Positions 52,415-63,383 of a stretch of 64,000 nucleotides of DNA are shown piece by piece. This DNA comes from Candidatus Tisiphia endosymbiont of Beris chalybata (GTDB lineage Bacteria; Pseudomonadota; Alphaproteobacteria; Rickettsiales; Rickettsiaceae): contig NZ_OZ032159.1 of assembly GCF_964026555.1 (NCBI RefSeq), forward strand, positions 1,426,001 through 1,490,000, written 5' to 3'. Each line of letters begins with the position of its first letter. The first letter of the stretch is position 1. The notes below the pieces were generated by a model. It made no database searches. It worked only from the letters and a program-made list of their open reading frames with translations, and was not told the origin of the DNA. Both the position numbers and the translations under genes were made by a program.

Positions 52415-54838
52415 ATGATAAAATTATTTTTAACAAAAACGGCTAAGGAAGCAAGAGCAAGAAAAGAAAAAGCCACTTCTCACTTTATTCCATACAAATG
52501 TCATTGGAATAGTAATACTATTCTAACTAAAAATAATGAATTACTACAGGTAATAAAAGTAGGAGGTTTTTCCTTTGAGACTGCAGATGATGAAGATTTA
52601 GATATTAAAAAAAATATCAGAAATTCTTTACTGAAAAATATGACTTCAGGCAACATAGTATTGTATTTTCATACTATTAGAAGACGTAAGCCAGTATTTT
52701 TTGAGGGGGAAGAATATACTGTTGACCCTACTATCAAAATGCCTAATGACTTTATAACATATTTAACTACTGAATGGCGTAGGAAACATGCTACCGGTTC
52801 TAGATCATTTTTTAATGAATTATATATTAGTATTGTTTATCGGCCTGATAAAGCTGGGGCTGCCGCTGTAGAGTATTTTCTGAAGTTATTAAAACAAAAG
52901 TCGGATAAGTCAGCGTGGGAAAATGATATGCGCGAAATGTATGAAAACCTACAGGAAATGACTTCAAGAATTATCAATACCTATAGTAGCTATGGTGCGA
53001 CCCTGCTCAGCATCCAAAAATCTAAAAGCGGTTACTATTGTGAAATATTAGAATTTTTGGGGGCCTTAGTAAATTGTGGCTCCACAATGCCAATGGCAGT
53101 CTCAAGAAATTCAATTGACCAATATCTACCCACCCATAGATTATTTTTTGGGAATAGATCTATAGAAGCCCGTGGCCCAGCGGGTCGAAGATATGCAGGG
53201 ATCATCAGTATTTTAGAATATACTCCTCATACCTCTGCGGGTATTTTTGATGGTTTTTTACAAATGCCATTTGAGTTTATAATGACCCAAAGTTTTATTT
53301 TTGCTAATAGGTCTGTGGCAATTCATGGTATGCAGTTACAGCAAAATCGGATGATTCAAGCAGGAGATAAAGCAGTATCTCAAATTGCTGAAATATCGCA
53401 AGCATTAGATATGGCTACCAGTGGTGATATTGGGTTCGGTAATCACCATTTTTCTCTTTTATGTTGTGATAATAATTTAAAATCTCTAGAAGATACTTTA
53501 TCCATGGCCTCAGTTGAGCTTTCAAATGTTGGAATTCAGCCGGTGCGCGAAAAGATTAATATGGAACCAAGCTATTGGGGGCAACTTCCTGGAAATATGG
53601 ATTATATAGTTAGAGGTTCTACTATCAATACTCTGAATATGGCTAGTTTTGCCTCTATGCATAACTACCCATTAGGTAAAATATTTAATAATCACTGGGG
53701 AGAATACGTTACTGTACTTGATACTACTTCTGGAACACCGTTTTATTTTAATTTTCACGTTAGAGACGTAGGGCATACCGTAATAATAGGGCCTACTGGG
53801 GCTGGTAAAACAGTGTTGATGAATTTTTTATGTGCTCAAGCACAAAAATTTAAACCTAGAATGTTTTTCTTTGATAAAGATCGAGGAGCGGAGATATTTA
53901 TAAGAGCTATAGGAGGTATTTACACCCAAATTGATCCTTCAGTAAATTGTGGTCTTAACCCTTTACAGCTTAAGGATACAGGAGAAAATAGAACTTTTAT
54001 ATTAGAATGGCTTAAAGTATTAGTATCCTCTAACGGAGAATCAGTAACAGCAGAAGATAATAAAATTTTATCACAAGCAGTAAGTGGAAACTTTAGGTTA
54101 GCGCAAAAAGATAGAAAATTAAAAAATGTTATTGCATTTTTAGGTATAGATGGTCCAGGTAGCTTAGTCGGTAGGATTGGTATGTGGGTTGGCAAAGGTT
54201 CGCATGCTAGAGTATTTGACAATGATGAGGATAATATTGATTTACTCAAGGCTAGGGTATTTGGTTTTGACATGACGGATTTATTAAAAGATCCGATCAG
54301 CTTAGCGCCTGTATTGTTGTATATTTTTCATAGAATTAACATTTCTTTAGATGGCCAAAGAACTATGATAGTGCTGGATGAAGCCTGGGCTCTAATTGAT
54401 AACCCAATATTTGGCCCTAAAATTAAAGATTGGTTAAAAGTACTTCGCAAGCTGAACACTTTTGTAATTTTTGCCACTCAGAGCGTTGAAGATGCGGCTA
54501 AAAGCAGAATTAGTGATACTCTTATTCAACAAACTGCTACGCAAATATTTTTACCTAATCTTAAGGCTACGGATGTGTATCGCTCGGCTTTCATGTTGAG
54601 CCAGCGTGAATATTTATTGATTAAAACTACTGATCCATCAACGCGTTACTTTTTAATAAAACAAGGAGTAGATGCGGTAGTAGCAAAAATAAGTTTAGAT
54701 GGTATGAGCAATATCATTAATGTTCTGTCGGGCAGAGTGGAGACGATATTGTTATTAGATCGCATTAGAGAGCAATATGGTGATGATCCTGAAAGATGGC
54801 TGCCTATCTTTTATGACGAGGTGAAAGAGCTTTATTAA
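52415..54838 (+). CDS. virB4: Type IV secretion ATPase VirB4
   Basis: 807 residues, full length. The N-terminal domain (~1-430) is followed by the ATPase core with Walker A GPTGAGKTVLMN, Walker B MIVLDEAWALID, and the VirB4 C-terminal block FATQSVEDAAKSRISDTLIQ. It powers substrate transfer and pilus-less assembly in the rvh system. ATG 52415 follows AAGGACGA. Confidence 0.96.
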   Translation: MIKLFLTKTAKEARARKEKATSHFIPYKCHWNSNTILTKNNELLQVIKVGGFSFETADDEDLDIKKNIRNSLLKNMTSGNIVLYFHTIRRRKPVFFEGEEYTVDPTIKMPNDFITYLTTEWRRKHATGSRSFFNELYISIVYRPDKAGAAAVEYFLKLLKQKSDKSAWENDMREMYENLQEMTSRIINTYSSYGATLLSIQKSKSGYYCEILEFLGALVNCGSTMPMAVSRNSIDQYLPTHRLFFGNRSIEARGPAGRRYAGIISILEYTPHTSAGIFDGFLQMPFEFIMTQSFIFANRSVAIHGMQLQQNRMIQAGDKAVSQIAEISQALDMATSGDIGFGNHHFSLLCCDNNLKSLEDTLSMASVELSNVGIQPVREKINMEPSYWGQLPGNMDYIVRGSTINTLNMASFASMHNYPLGKIFNNHWGEYVTVLDTTSGTPFYFNFHVRDVGHTVIIGPTGAGKTVLMNFLCAQAQKFKPRMFFFDKDRGAEIFIRAIGGIYTQIDPSVNCGLNPLQLKDTGENRTFILEWLKVLVSSNGESVTAEDNKILSQAVSGNFRLAQKDRKLKNVIAFLGIDGPGSLVGRIGMWVGKGSHARVFDNDEDNIDLLKARVFGFDMTDLLKDPISLAPVLLYIFHRINISLDGQRTMIVLDEAWALIDNPIFGPKIKDWLKVLRKLNTFVIFATQSVEDAAKSRISDTLIQQTATQIFLPNLKATDVYRSAFMLSQREYLLIKTTDPSTRYFLIKQGVDAVVAKISLDGMSNIINVLSGRVETILLLDRIREQYGDDPERWLPIFYDEVKELY

Positions 54839-54842
54839 AATT

Positions 54843-54905
54843 AGGCTTCCTGAATAAGTCAATCTAGTGGGTAATGTTCTAGGTGGTAATTTTGTCATTG
54901 TCACT
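54843..54905 (+). repeat. P1-type remnant between virB4 and virB6
   Basis: GGCTTCCTGAATAAGTCAATC, TAGTGGGTAATG and GGTAATTTTGTCATTGTCACTT resemble the left half of P1-type elements (compare 40063). The right arm is missing. Confidence 0.55.
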
Positions 54906-54990
54906 TATATTCTGTGATAAAAGATTTTACCAAGCAAACTACCACGCACGAATTAATAATAAGTAATTATTATATTAAATTAAGGTTATA

Positions 54991-57900
54991 ATGCTGCTTG
55001 TTCATAAAAGTACGCCTAAAATAATGATTTATGTAAGAAATATATTGCTACACTGTGCTACTATTATTAAAGTTAAGATAAATGTTATATTTTATCACGC
55101 AGCTATTTTATATAAGCTATTAAAAATGATTCAAAAATCAGTAAAACTTTTATTTTGTCCTATAAAGGTGTTTATTAAGTTGTTAATTTTATGTAGTACA
55201 TTAAATATAATTGCTACTTCCAATATTTACGCTGAAAATACTCTTGACACTGACAAAGGTGCTGACAATACTCTTGAAACCTACAAGGGTGAGGAAGGTA
55301 GCACTTTTAACACTATAGTGGACACGATCACAAAGTTAACTTGTGAAACGCAAGGACTAGGACAATTATTAGTACGTACAGAATTTGCCCATACTTGTAT
55401 TCCGGCACCAGTTTTTACCGTGGCTATTGCTAATATACTGTCTCCAATCCTGTATATAGATACTATGACGCGTCTTAAAATAAATGATCCTGAATTATTT
55501 GATAGTAATAATAAGCACTGGAAATGTAAGAAGGATGGGCCTAATGGAGAGTGCATTAATGAATTTCCGGGGGGACAATGCGCCAGGAATAATAAAATTC
55601 CCTATAAACCTGGTGAGGACCCAAAGTTGACATTTGCGGTATGTAATAATGCAAAATTGCTAGTTGTTAATGCTACGGCAATAGGGAAAACGCTGGTGAT
55701 ACTAGCCAAGGCGATATTTACTAATACTGAGCCATGGAAGGAAATCGCGTATATTTGGCGTGATTCAAAATTAGAATATCATGATATTTATAATATCAAA
55801 GATGGTCAGACAGTTTTTATACCTGATATACCACCAGTTTGGGTTAAAGGCCGACAGTTTAAAGATACTATGTGTATTACAGTTAAAGGGATCACGTGGG
55901 AGGATCTGCCGGTGGGCTGCAAATACATCAGTGAACCTAACCCTATTTCTATTTACCAAAGTTTTATAAGCCCAGGTGGTACTGTCCCAGACAAGAAAGG
56001 CGCCCCTACAGATCCAATGGCACTAGTTGAGTGTGGTGCGGCATCTTCTACTTGCTATCAAAGAGCTTATAATAATTCCAAGACGGCCATAGTAATTACC
56101 GCGCCGTTAATAGAATGTTTTAAGGAAATGACCGCTAGGCTATTGTTAAGTAGGGATGTTTGTACTTTTGATAATGTTAATCATATTATTAATTCTAACA
56201 AACGAGAGTCTAGTATATTGTTCCAATTTCAACGTAAAATGCATAGGACAGTCACGGCTTTATTAACAATATATGTAATTTTCTTTGGCTTTAAACTCAT
56301 ACTTTCCGGAGATATTCCCCCCAAAAAAGATATAATTAATTTTGTGCTGAAAATGTTATTTGTCACCTATTTCGCAGTAGGGATTAACATTAATCCAGGG
56401 GGAGGGGATAACGATTATGGCAGATTAGATGGCATGATCCAATGGGCCTTCCCCTTATTATTGGGGGGGATAGATACATTAGCTGGATGGGTTATGAATG
56501 CTGCCCCTTCTGAGTTATGTAAATTTGACGATACAGACCTTGCCTATGATGCCAAGCTGGCTTATATGCCCTTATGGGATGCTTTGGACTGCCGAATAAG
56601 TCACTATTTAGGGCTAGATATGTTGTCTACCTTGTTAGTAGAAAATGCATCTAAAGGATTTGACTTTTTTAGTTTTTCAGCGCCCCCATATGTATATTTA
56701 TTGATTCCGGCAATTATTTCAGGAAACCTGACCCTAATATCTCTTGCTTTGGCTTATCCTTTGTTGGTAATCTCGGTGGGAGCCTTTATGATTAATGCGA
56801 CAATTATGTGCATGATCAGTATAGTGATCCTAAGTGTGCTGGCTCCTCTCTTTGTTCCGATGTTATTGTTTGATTATACTCGTGGTTATTTTGAGGCCTG
56901 GGTAAAATTGCTCATATCATTTCTGCTGCAGCCAATGGTAGTAACAACTTTTATGATTTTGATGTTTTCAGTTTATGATTTTGGTTTTTACGGTCATTGT
57001 AGGTATAAGAATACAATAATAGAGAATAGTGTAGAAGATATACTAATAACAGGTAATATTGCCCCCAAAAGGCAAGTTAAGATATTTTATATTGATACTG
57101 CATTTGATACATATCCCTCCCAGGAGGAGGCTAAAAGTTGCCAAAATAGTTTAGGCTATATGCTGAATAATCCATTAAAGACCGCTTTTGATTTTACTAA
57201 AAAGACGGTGCAGGAAATAGTGCAAAATAAGCCCGGTACTATGAGTACCCAGGCCTACATGGACCAGTTTCCATATTTACAAGGTATTCAGATGAGCCCT
57301 GGCATGTTTTTTGATATGCCTAAAATGATTTTTGAGAAAATCAAAGATATAATTTTAGCTTTGATTACTGCATGCTTTACTTTATATCTCATGTATCATT
57401 TTAGTGCTCAATTGGCAAGTTTTGCTGCAGATATGACAGAAGGGGTAGCGTTGCATAATGTCACTATTAACCCGCAAGCAATTTTTAAAGCTGGGATGGC
57501 AGCAGCAGCGGCAGCTAAAGGGATGATGCCAGGGGATAAAGCAGCAGGTGGTCCTTCAGGGCCTAAAGATATGGTAGCGGGAGGCGGCGGCGGACCTGAC
57601 GATTCTTCCTCTAGTTCAGGGCCCGCAGATTCTGTCTCTACTGCTTCTTCGCCAGGGGATGAAGTAGCAGCGGGCGGGAATAGTAGTATAAGGACTGCTA
57701 GATCGGCTACAAGTAGCGGTATAGGAAGGGGTGGTATTAAGAGTATGCCCGGCTCTTTGCCTCAGGATAGTATATCTATGCCTAATGAACAACAAGGCGT
57801 TGATCATGAACAAGTAGAAGATGGAGGAAGTGGGGCAGTAAGGGGAGGGATACAAGATTTGCCTATTTCTAGACCTTCTACTCTTCAAGATAATAGAGAG

Positions 57901-58353
57901 GCAAATGAGCCTTCAGGAGAAGCAGGAGCAGCTAGGGAAGTAGCGACAGTAGAAGAGGTAATTAAAAAGATTAAAAAGGCGCAAGCAGATAAAGAAGCAG
58001 GGGCTAACTTGCAGAAAATTTCTACAGATCACGCTGAAACAAGTGACAACAAAGTTGAGGCATTGTCTGACAGGACTCAACAAACGGCAGATCGTGGCTT
58101 GCAACCTGGACAGCAGAGTGATGCTGAGCAAGAAATAAAGCATCATGAAATGCAAGATAGTAACGCAAAGCTTAATTCACCAGCTTTAAAGAGTAATAAA
58201 GAAGATTTATCGCCAGCTTCCAGAAGAGATACTATCTCATCTGGGGCGTCAAATAGAGAGACAATAGTGGGAGACAAGGAAGAGTTACAGCAACCTACTT
58301 CAGGAAGAGATAAAACTAATATCAAAAAAGATGGCCCTGATGAAAACTCATAA
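54991..58353 (+). CDS. virB6: VirB6-like type IV secretion membrane protein, first copy
   Basis: 1120 residues. A long N-terminal region with hydrophobic helices leads to a probable signal-like cut near TSNIYAEN (~residue 80). A cysteine-containing periplasmic region (~85-400) is followed by the TrbL/VirB6 membrane core (~415-800; ISIVILSVLAPLFVPMLLFD is the conserved loop). The C-terminal ~280 residues are low-complexity, rich in Gly, Ser, Asp and Gln. Rickettsiales carry several extended VirB6 paralogs in tandem; their extra domains are thought to be surface or host exposed. It overlaps the next virB6 by 23 bp. Confidence 0.92.
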   Translation: MLLVHKSTPKIMIYVRNILLHCATIIKVKINVIFYHAAILYKLLKMIQKSVKLLFCPIKVFIKLLILCSTLNIIATSNIYAENTLDTDKGADNTLETYKGEEGSTFNTIVDTITKLTCETQGLGQLLVRTEFAHTCIPAPVFTVAIANILSPILYIDTMTRLKINDPELFDSNNKHWKCKKDGPNGECINEFPGGQCARNNKIPYKPGEDPKLTFAVCNNAKLLVVNATAIGKTLVILAKAIFTNTEPWKEIAYIWRDSKLEYHDIYNIKDGQTVFIPDIPPVWVKGRQFKDTMCITVKGITWEDLPVGCKYISEPNPISIYQSFISPGGTVPDKKGAPTDPMALVECGAASSTCYQRAYNNSKTAIVITAPLIECFKEMTARLLLSRDVCTFDNVNHIINSNKRESSILFQFQRKMHRTVTALLTIYVIFFGFKLILSGDIPPKKDIINFVLKMLFVTYFAVGININPGGGDNDYGRLDGMIQWAFPLLLGGIDTLAGWVMNAAPSELCKFDDTDLAYDAKLAYMPLWDALDCRISHYLGLDMLSTLLVENASKGFDFFSFSAPPYVYLLIPAIISGNLTLISLALAYPLLVISVGAFMINATIMCMISIVILSVLAPLFVPMLLFDYTRGYFEAWVKLLISFLLQPMVVTTFMILMFSVYDFGFYGHCRYKNTIIENSVEDILITGNIAPKRQVKIFYIDTAFDTYPSQEEAKSCQNSLGYMLNNPLKTAFDFTKKTVQEIVQNKPGTMSTQAYMDQFPYLQGIQMSPGMFFDMPKMIFEKIKDIILALITACFTLYLMYHFSAQLASFAADMTEGVALHNVTINPQAIFKAGMAAAAAAKGMMPGDKAAGGPSGPKDMVAGGGGGPDDSSSSSGPADSVSTASSPGDEVAAGGNSSIRTARSATSSGIGRGGIKSMPGSLPQDSISMPNEQQGVDHEQVEDGGSGAVRGGIQDLPISRPSTLQDNREANEPSGEAGAAREVATVEEVIKKIKKAQADKEAGANLQKISTDHAETSDNKVEALSDRTQQTADRGLQPGQQSDAEQEIKHHEMQDSNAKLNSPALKSNKEDLSPASRRDTISSGASNRETIVGDKEELQQPTSGRDKTNIKKDGPDENS

Positions 58354-60343
58354 AGTCATAAAATTTTTGATTCAACTTTACCTTATATTTTTTTCTACAG
58401 CAGGTTGGGCGCAGTTTGGGGAGTCATGTCCCTCTACACCCCTACCTTCCTTTGGAGCCGATAATTATTTAAAGAATGATACTGCCTATGGCCATATTAT
58501 ATATAGCATCGATATGCTCAGTATCAGGGATGGTTGTAAAGAGACAGATCCGCAATTTAAATTTTGTATTAAACAATCAAAACAGGGACTAGGGGGAAGC
58601 GTAACTTGTAAAGCCGTTACTCTTAATGTAGGAGAAAGGAAAACCCTTGGGGAGCTAGATGACGATTCTAATCTTGGAGGAAATTATTTGCTAAAAGATA
58701 TTCCTTTGACAGTAAAAATTCTGTCTCAGGGGCAGATGTGCTTAACTATGCCAACTTCTAGAGGAGAAATGCCAGTAGCATGTAAGCCTACTTTATCTCC
58801 CCTACCGCCTCCTCCTGTTCCCCCTATAGATGAGCGCTGTAAGGTGGCAGGAGATAGCTGTTATAGCGGCAATACTAAAAGCCAATCATTATTTAACTTT
58901 TCGGGGGTAGCAGTAGAGTGTGTAAAAGAAACCTTAGACAAAGTTTTTTTCCAATATAATAACTGTAATACCAAAGAGATGAATTTGATCGCGCTGAATC
59001 CTTTTGCCAATTTCCAAGAAGCACTAAAAACCTCGGTGAGAATGGCATTAATAATGTATGTGATGGTTTTTGCGGTTAATATGATTTTAAGTAAAGAATA
59101 CGGGAACCTTGATAAGATAGCCTCCTTTATTATCAAATTATTATTAGTGACTTATTTTGCTGCAGGGATAGGGCCAGTATATTTTCAGCAGGGTAAAGAA
59201 ACGCGGGCAAATGGTATGCTAGAATATGGATTACCTATACTTACTAAAATCGCCCCACAATTTGCGCAAATAGTGTTTAATGCTGCTGGTTCTAAAGGGT
59301 TATGTACGTTTAGTGTTGAGAAATACCAAACGGGTTATAGTCATTATGGAATCTGGGATGCCATTGACTGTAGGATAGGTTATTATCTTGGTCTAGAGGT
59401 GCTTACTAATACTGTCGAGTTCCTGAAATCTATCCCTAATACTATTGCTGGCGCGGACAAAGGGGCGTCTATCAAATTTACTTCTTCAGCAGATAAGGCA
59501 GTTAATGTATTAACGAGTCCGGGTACTTTTAGATTTTTCCCGGTAATGTTTGGGTTTTTTATGGCCGGTAATATAATATTAGTAGGTGCCGGAATAGCCT
59601 TTTGTGTAATATTTACCTCAATAGTTTTATATTTTTTAACAAATTATTTAGTATGTTTAATTACTATTTATGTGATGACCTATATTTCTCCTATATTTAT
59701 TCCTATGGCCTTATTCACCAGAACTAAGGCATATTTCGATGCATGGCTAAAAATTTGCCTTTCCTGTGCTTTACAACCGGCAGTAATTGCAGGATTTATT
59801 GCTTTGCTAGTTACGATGTATGATTCAGCCTTATATGATAATTGTCAATTTGTAAGGTATGATTATCTTGATAGTAATCAGAGAGGGTTTAGTACTTTTG
59901 AAATTAGATTGCCTGAATCAAATGTGGAAAACTGTGAGAAGAGTGCAGGCTATAAACTTTTGAAATATTATTCAGGATATGGTTGGGAGGAGCATCCTTT
60001 CCTATTATTCGCTATTAAATCTATCCCTAAAGATGGATTATCTTTAATAGTGAGTATGCTGTATGTATTAGTTTTTTCAGTGATTTTTTATTATTTTTCG
60101 CAATCAATTGGGCAATTTGCTTCAGAGGTTACTGGCGGACCTAACATGGACCATGTAACAGCAAGCCCTACTAAGGTAGTAGATATGGTTAAACAAGGGG
60201 TGGCTTATGCCAAAGCTGCGGCAGAAGCATCGGCAGGAAAAATGCCTGATAAGAATCCGGCCTCCGCAGCGCGGAAAGGAGGAGAGGAAGCTAAAGGCTC
60301 ATCGGGGGGTAATGAACCGAGTGACCAAAGTAGCGCTGGATAG
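58331..60343 (+). CDS. virB6: VirB6-like type IV secretion membrane protein, second copy
   Basis: 670 residues with a signal peptide (LIQLYLIFFSTAGWAQFGES, cut after ~27), a periplasmic domain with paired cysteines, then the VirB6 core (~230-600) with YVMTYISPIFIPMALFTRTK as the conserved loop and an Ala/Gly-rich tail. It overlaps the previous gene and lies 61 bp before the next, all on one strand. Confidence 0.92.
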   Translation: MALMKTHKVIKFLIQLYLIFFSTAGWAQFGESCPSTPLPSFGADNYLKNDTAYGHIIYSIDMLSIRDGCKETDPQFKFCIKQSKQGLGGSVTCKAVTLNVGERKTLGELDDDSNLGGNYLLKDIPLTVKILSQGQMCLTMPTSRGEMPVACKPTLSPLPPPPVPPIDERCKVAGDSCYSGNTKSQSLFNFSGVAVECVKETLDKVFFQYNNCNTKEMNLIALNPFANFQEALKTSVRMALIMYVMVFAVNMILSKEYGNLDKIASFIIKLLLVTYFAAGIGPVYFQQGKETRANGMLEYGLPILTKIAPQFAQIVFNAAGSKGLCTFSVEKYQTGYSHYGIWDAIDCRIGYYLGLEVLTNTVEFLKSIPNTIAGADKGASIKFTSSADKAVNVLTSPGTFRFFPVMFGFFMAGNIILVGAGIAFCVIFTSIVLYFLTNYLVCLITIYVMTYISPIFIPMALFTRTKAYFDAWLKICLSCALQPAVIAGFIALLVTMYDSALYDNCQFVRYDYLDSNQRGFSTFEIRLPESNVENCEKSAGYKLLKYYSGYGWEEHPFLLFAIKSIPKDGLSLIVSMLYVLVFSVIFYYFSQSIGQFASEVTGGPNMDHVTASPTKVVDMVKQGVAYAKAAAEASAGKMPDKNPASAARKGGEEAKGSSGGNEPSDQSSAG

Positions 60344-60404
60344 AGGTTTATTAAGGGGCTAGGTTCATAGAAGCTAGATCACAGGTTAATTCGGATAGTA
60401 TGGT

Positions 60405-63356
60405 ATGAAAGGCGATTTAATTAAAATATTAGGGATATTAGCAATAGTAGCGATATTAGTTAGTCTTATTTTGGCGGTGCTAGGGATGTTAGGCTCCGTT
60501 AAGCTAGCTGATGGTTGTTTCCTGCGGTATGACCCCGACGCGAAGAAAGGAGGGCTTTCGGATAGTATTACCAATACTGTTATGCTCGAGGCGCGCGCAA
60601 ACTATACTGCTAAAGCTAATGCCAAGCCAGGTAGTCAAGGGGTGGCGCTGGAGTATGATCCACAGCGTTATGGGGAATGGTTGAATGTAGGGCTGAGCGT
60701 GGTTGCTAACCAGCAAGTTAAATTTAAAATAGAAGGAGAAATAAGCCTATGTAGGGCATATATGCCTGAAAATAATATTGCTCAGCAATCAGGTTCAGCG
60801 TCAAATTCGGATAAGAGTCAGCAGAAACTAATCCCTATCCCTAGGCTAGAAGAAGATTATAGCGATCCCCTACCGTTAATCTTTGACGCTACAACTGATG
60901 AATGGCGCAATATCACTGAATTATATAATAATGATAGTGTAGTAATATCTGTTCTGCCAAATCAGGAGCCTGATAAGGATGTACCTACTAATACTATTGA
61001 GGTGCCAAATATTTTTAAACTGGTTAAAGATGGAGCTAGATATAAAGAAGATGTGATATCTGCAGATTGCCGTGCAGGAGAAAGAAAATATAGTCCCTTA
61101 TGTGGCAGATATTCGATATATTCGGGCCAGTATGTGAGTGGTTGTAGATTTCCAAATGACTGTAGTAAAGAGGACTGTGCTAGCAAGGTGATAAGTCGGA
61201 AATGTCGTAGTAAGGCTTTGGGCTATGTTTTTGATGCACCAGATCGGCACTGTGATTGGGCTGAAAATATTAAAATAGGGGGAAAGTCAATAGGAGGAAG
61301 CTGGTGGGTAGATACCTGTGATAGGACACAGGATTATTGGAAGAACGTTATGAGACAAGCTCCAGAACCTTATCAAGATGATGGATATTTTACTTTACCC
61401 GCAGATAAAGATATTAATAATATTGATAAAAATTTTTGCAATGCTGTTTACCAATGTTCTACTGTTACCCCAGTTTCTGGTAGTTGTAAGGAAGACGTAA
61501 CCCTTAAAGATAAAGAGTATATCCAAAGTGAGGAGTACCAAAAGAAAAGATATTTCTGGTTTACCGCGCCTACTGGTCTTTTATATAGAATAGATAATAA
61601 TCAAAGCCCCAGCAACGCTAAGTCTTTAGGCCCTAAGTATGACATTGCAAAAGAGGATACGAATGATGAATTTTATAAAGGTTTGAATAGTAGACGTTCT
61701 CAGAATCAAAAACACAAGATTATTTATAAGCAAGTACCCTTCCTTAATAAGGATGAAAAAAAGAGCTATTTACAATATCGTTTTTGGTCAAAATTTAATG
61801 ATTATAGCAAAAATACCGGCGGATATGTTTTATATATAAAACATACTAAATGCCGTAGAAATAATGGTAATAGTTTTGATGACCCTATCGTGCCGCAGCG
61901 GGGTAAGGTTGAATATATGATAGTGCCTGGGGAGGGGGACCCTAATAAACCTAATTCATATATCCAGTATGAGCTTAAACCAGAGGACAATAAAGGTAAT
62001 GCTAGCATTACGGCGCCGCAAAACGGCAATGTTTGGATGAGAATCTATAATAGAAAGCAGGATTACGAAGAAAGTTATGGGCGGTATAGAGTAGTGATGT
62101 TTACTTCAGAGCCGGTAGGAAGCTTTACTGCGGATATTCTGAACCCATTATTTAAGTTATTAAAAGGCAAAGTTGAAGATGCGTCAAAAACAGTTTTTCA
62201 GAATATGACTTGTTATGGGGGGGAGGGTAACTGTACTAACTTTTTTAACTATATAAAGGCTGTTTTAATCCTCTATGTTATGAGCTATGGGGCGATGTTT
62301 CTCCTAGGGATGGTAAAGCTTAATCAGCAGGATTTGCTGATCAGAATAGCCAAAATAGCGATAGTTAGTGGTTTAATGAATAAGAGTACTTTTGACTTTT
62401 TTAGTGCTGATATATTTGGATTTATTACTAATTTTTCTGATGGTATCATGGCTAACATGAGTGGATATAGCATGTTCACAACCACCAATAAAATTACTAA
62501 TCCATTTATGTTTTTAGATGCGGTAATGAGTAAGATCTTATTTGGTAAGACTTTTTCTGCGCAGCTATTCTCTTTTCTTTCCATGGGACTTAGTGGATTA
62601 ATATATTTTGTGATTACCTTTATCGCTGTGGCAATAGTGGTTATCACAGCTCTAAGAGCGATCGCAGTATATATTATGGCCTTTATGGCAACAGCGGTGT
62701 TAATTGGTATAGCCCCATTATTTTTCACCTTCATGCTTTTTGATTTTACTAGATATTTATTTGAGAATTGGGTGAGATTTACCATTAGATATATGATAGA
62801 ACCTGTGGTTTTAATGGCTGGTATTATTATAATGACCCAGCTATTTACAATTTATTTAGATTTCGCGCTTGGCTTTAGTGTATGCTGGAAATGTGCTTTA
62901 CCTATAAAATTCCCTATCCCTAATATAGGGGGCTTTAACCCGGCTTTCTTAGATCAGCCAATTTTCTGTATTAGCTGGTTTGCTCCTTGGGGGATGGATT
63001 ATCGCTCTGGGATGATGGGGGTAAATATGCAACATTTTATTGCTTTAATAATTATTGCTTATGGTATGTATGGTTATGTAGAGTTTTCTGGTAGAATGGT
63101 AGCAAAGTTAGCAGAAGGGGGAGGACCTCTTGCCACCTCCATGGGCAATAAGATGTCTTCAGCGGTAGGGCAGCGTGCCTTGGGTACAGTTGGGTTAGAC
63201 GCGCAAAGTAGAGGCGATATTACCAACAGAGCTAAGGACAGGCTCAAAGCTCGAAATAAAGCGCTTGATAACGCTAATAAAGCGAGGAAAAAACTTAATA
63301 CAAATCAGCAACCGCAAGGATCAAACACTGAAAATGAAGGAGATTCTAATGAATAA
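60405..63356 (+). CDS. virB6: VirB6-like type IV secretion membrane protein, third copy
   Basis: 983 residues with an N-terminal membrane anchor (ILGILAIVAILVSLILAVLG). A ~550-residue extracytoplasmic region contains many cysteines (e.g. CRFPNDCSKEDCASK) and PA14-like beta sequence. The VirB6 core follows at ~600-900, with FMATAVLIGIAPLFFTFMLFD as the conserved loop, and a basic tail. The cysteine-rich ectodomain is unusual in size and may be disulfide-stabilised in the periplasm. Confidence 0.92.
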   Translation: MKGDLIKILGILAIVAILVSLILAVLGMLGSVKLADGCFLRYDPDAKKGGLSDSITNTVMLEARANYTAKANAKPGSQGVALEYDPQRYGEWLNVGLSVVANQQVKFKIEGEISLCRAYMPENNIAQQSGSASNSDKSQQKLIPIPRLEEDYSDPLPLIFDATTDEWRNITELYNNDSVVISVLPNQEPDKDVPTNTIEVPNIFKLVKDGARYKEDVISADCRAGERKYSPLCGRYSIYSGQYVSGCRFPNDCSKEDCASKVISRKCRSKALGYVFDAPDRHCDWAENIKIGGKSIGGSWWVDTCDRTQDYWKNVMRQAPEPYQDDGYFTLPADKDINNIDKNFCNAVYQCSTVTPVSGSCKEDVTLKDKEYIQSEEYQKKRYFWFTAPTGLLYRIDNNQSPSNAKSLGPKYDIAKEDTNDEFYKGLNSRRSQNQKHKIIYKQVPFLNKDEKKSYLQYRFWSKFNDYSKNTGGYVLYIKHTKCRRNNGNSFDDPIVPQRGKVEYMIVPGEGDPNKPNSYIQYELKPEDNKGNASITAPQNGNVWMRIYNRKQDYEESYGRYRVVMFTSEPVGSFTADILNPLFKLLKGKVEDASKTVFQNMTCYGGEGNCTNFFNYIKAVLILYVMSYGAMFLLGMVKLNQQDLLIRIAKIAIVSGLMNKSTFDFFSADIFGFITNFSDGIMANMSGYSMFTTTNKITNPFMFLDAVMSKILFGKTFSAQLFSFLSMGLSGLIYFVITFIAVAIVVITALRAIAVYIMAFMATAVLIGIAPLFFTFMLFDFTRYLFENWVRFTIRYMIEPVVLMAGIIIMTQLFTIYLDFALGFSVCWKCALPIKFPIPNIGGFNPAFLDQPIFCISWFAPWGMDYRSGMMGVNMQHFIALIIIAYGMYGYVEFSGRMVAKLAEGGGPLATSMGNKMSSAVGQRALGTVGLDAQSRGDITNRAKDRLKARNKALDNANKARKKLNTNQQPQGSNTENEGDSNE

Positions 63357-63383
63357 TTTGCTCCGCCAACAAAGAAGAATAAG

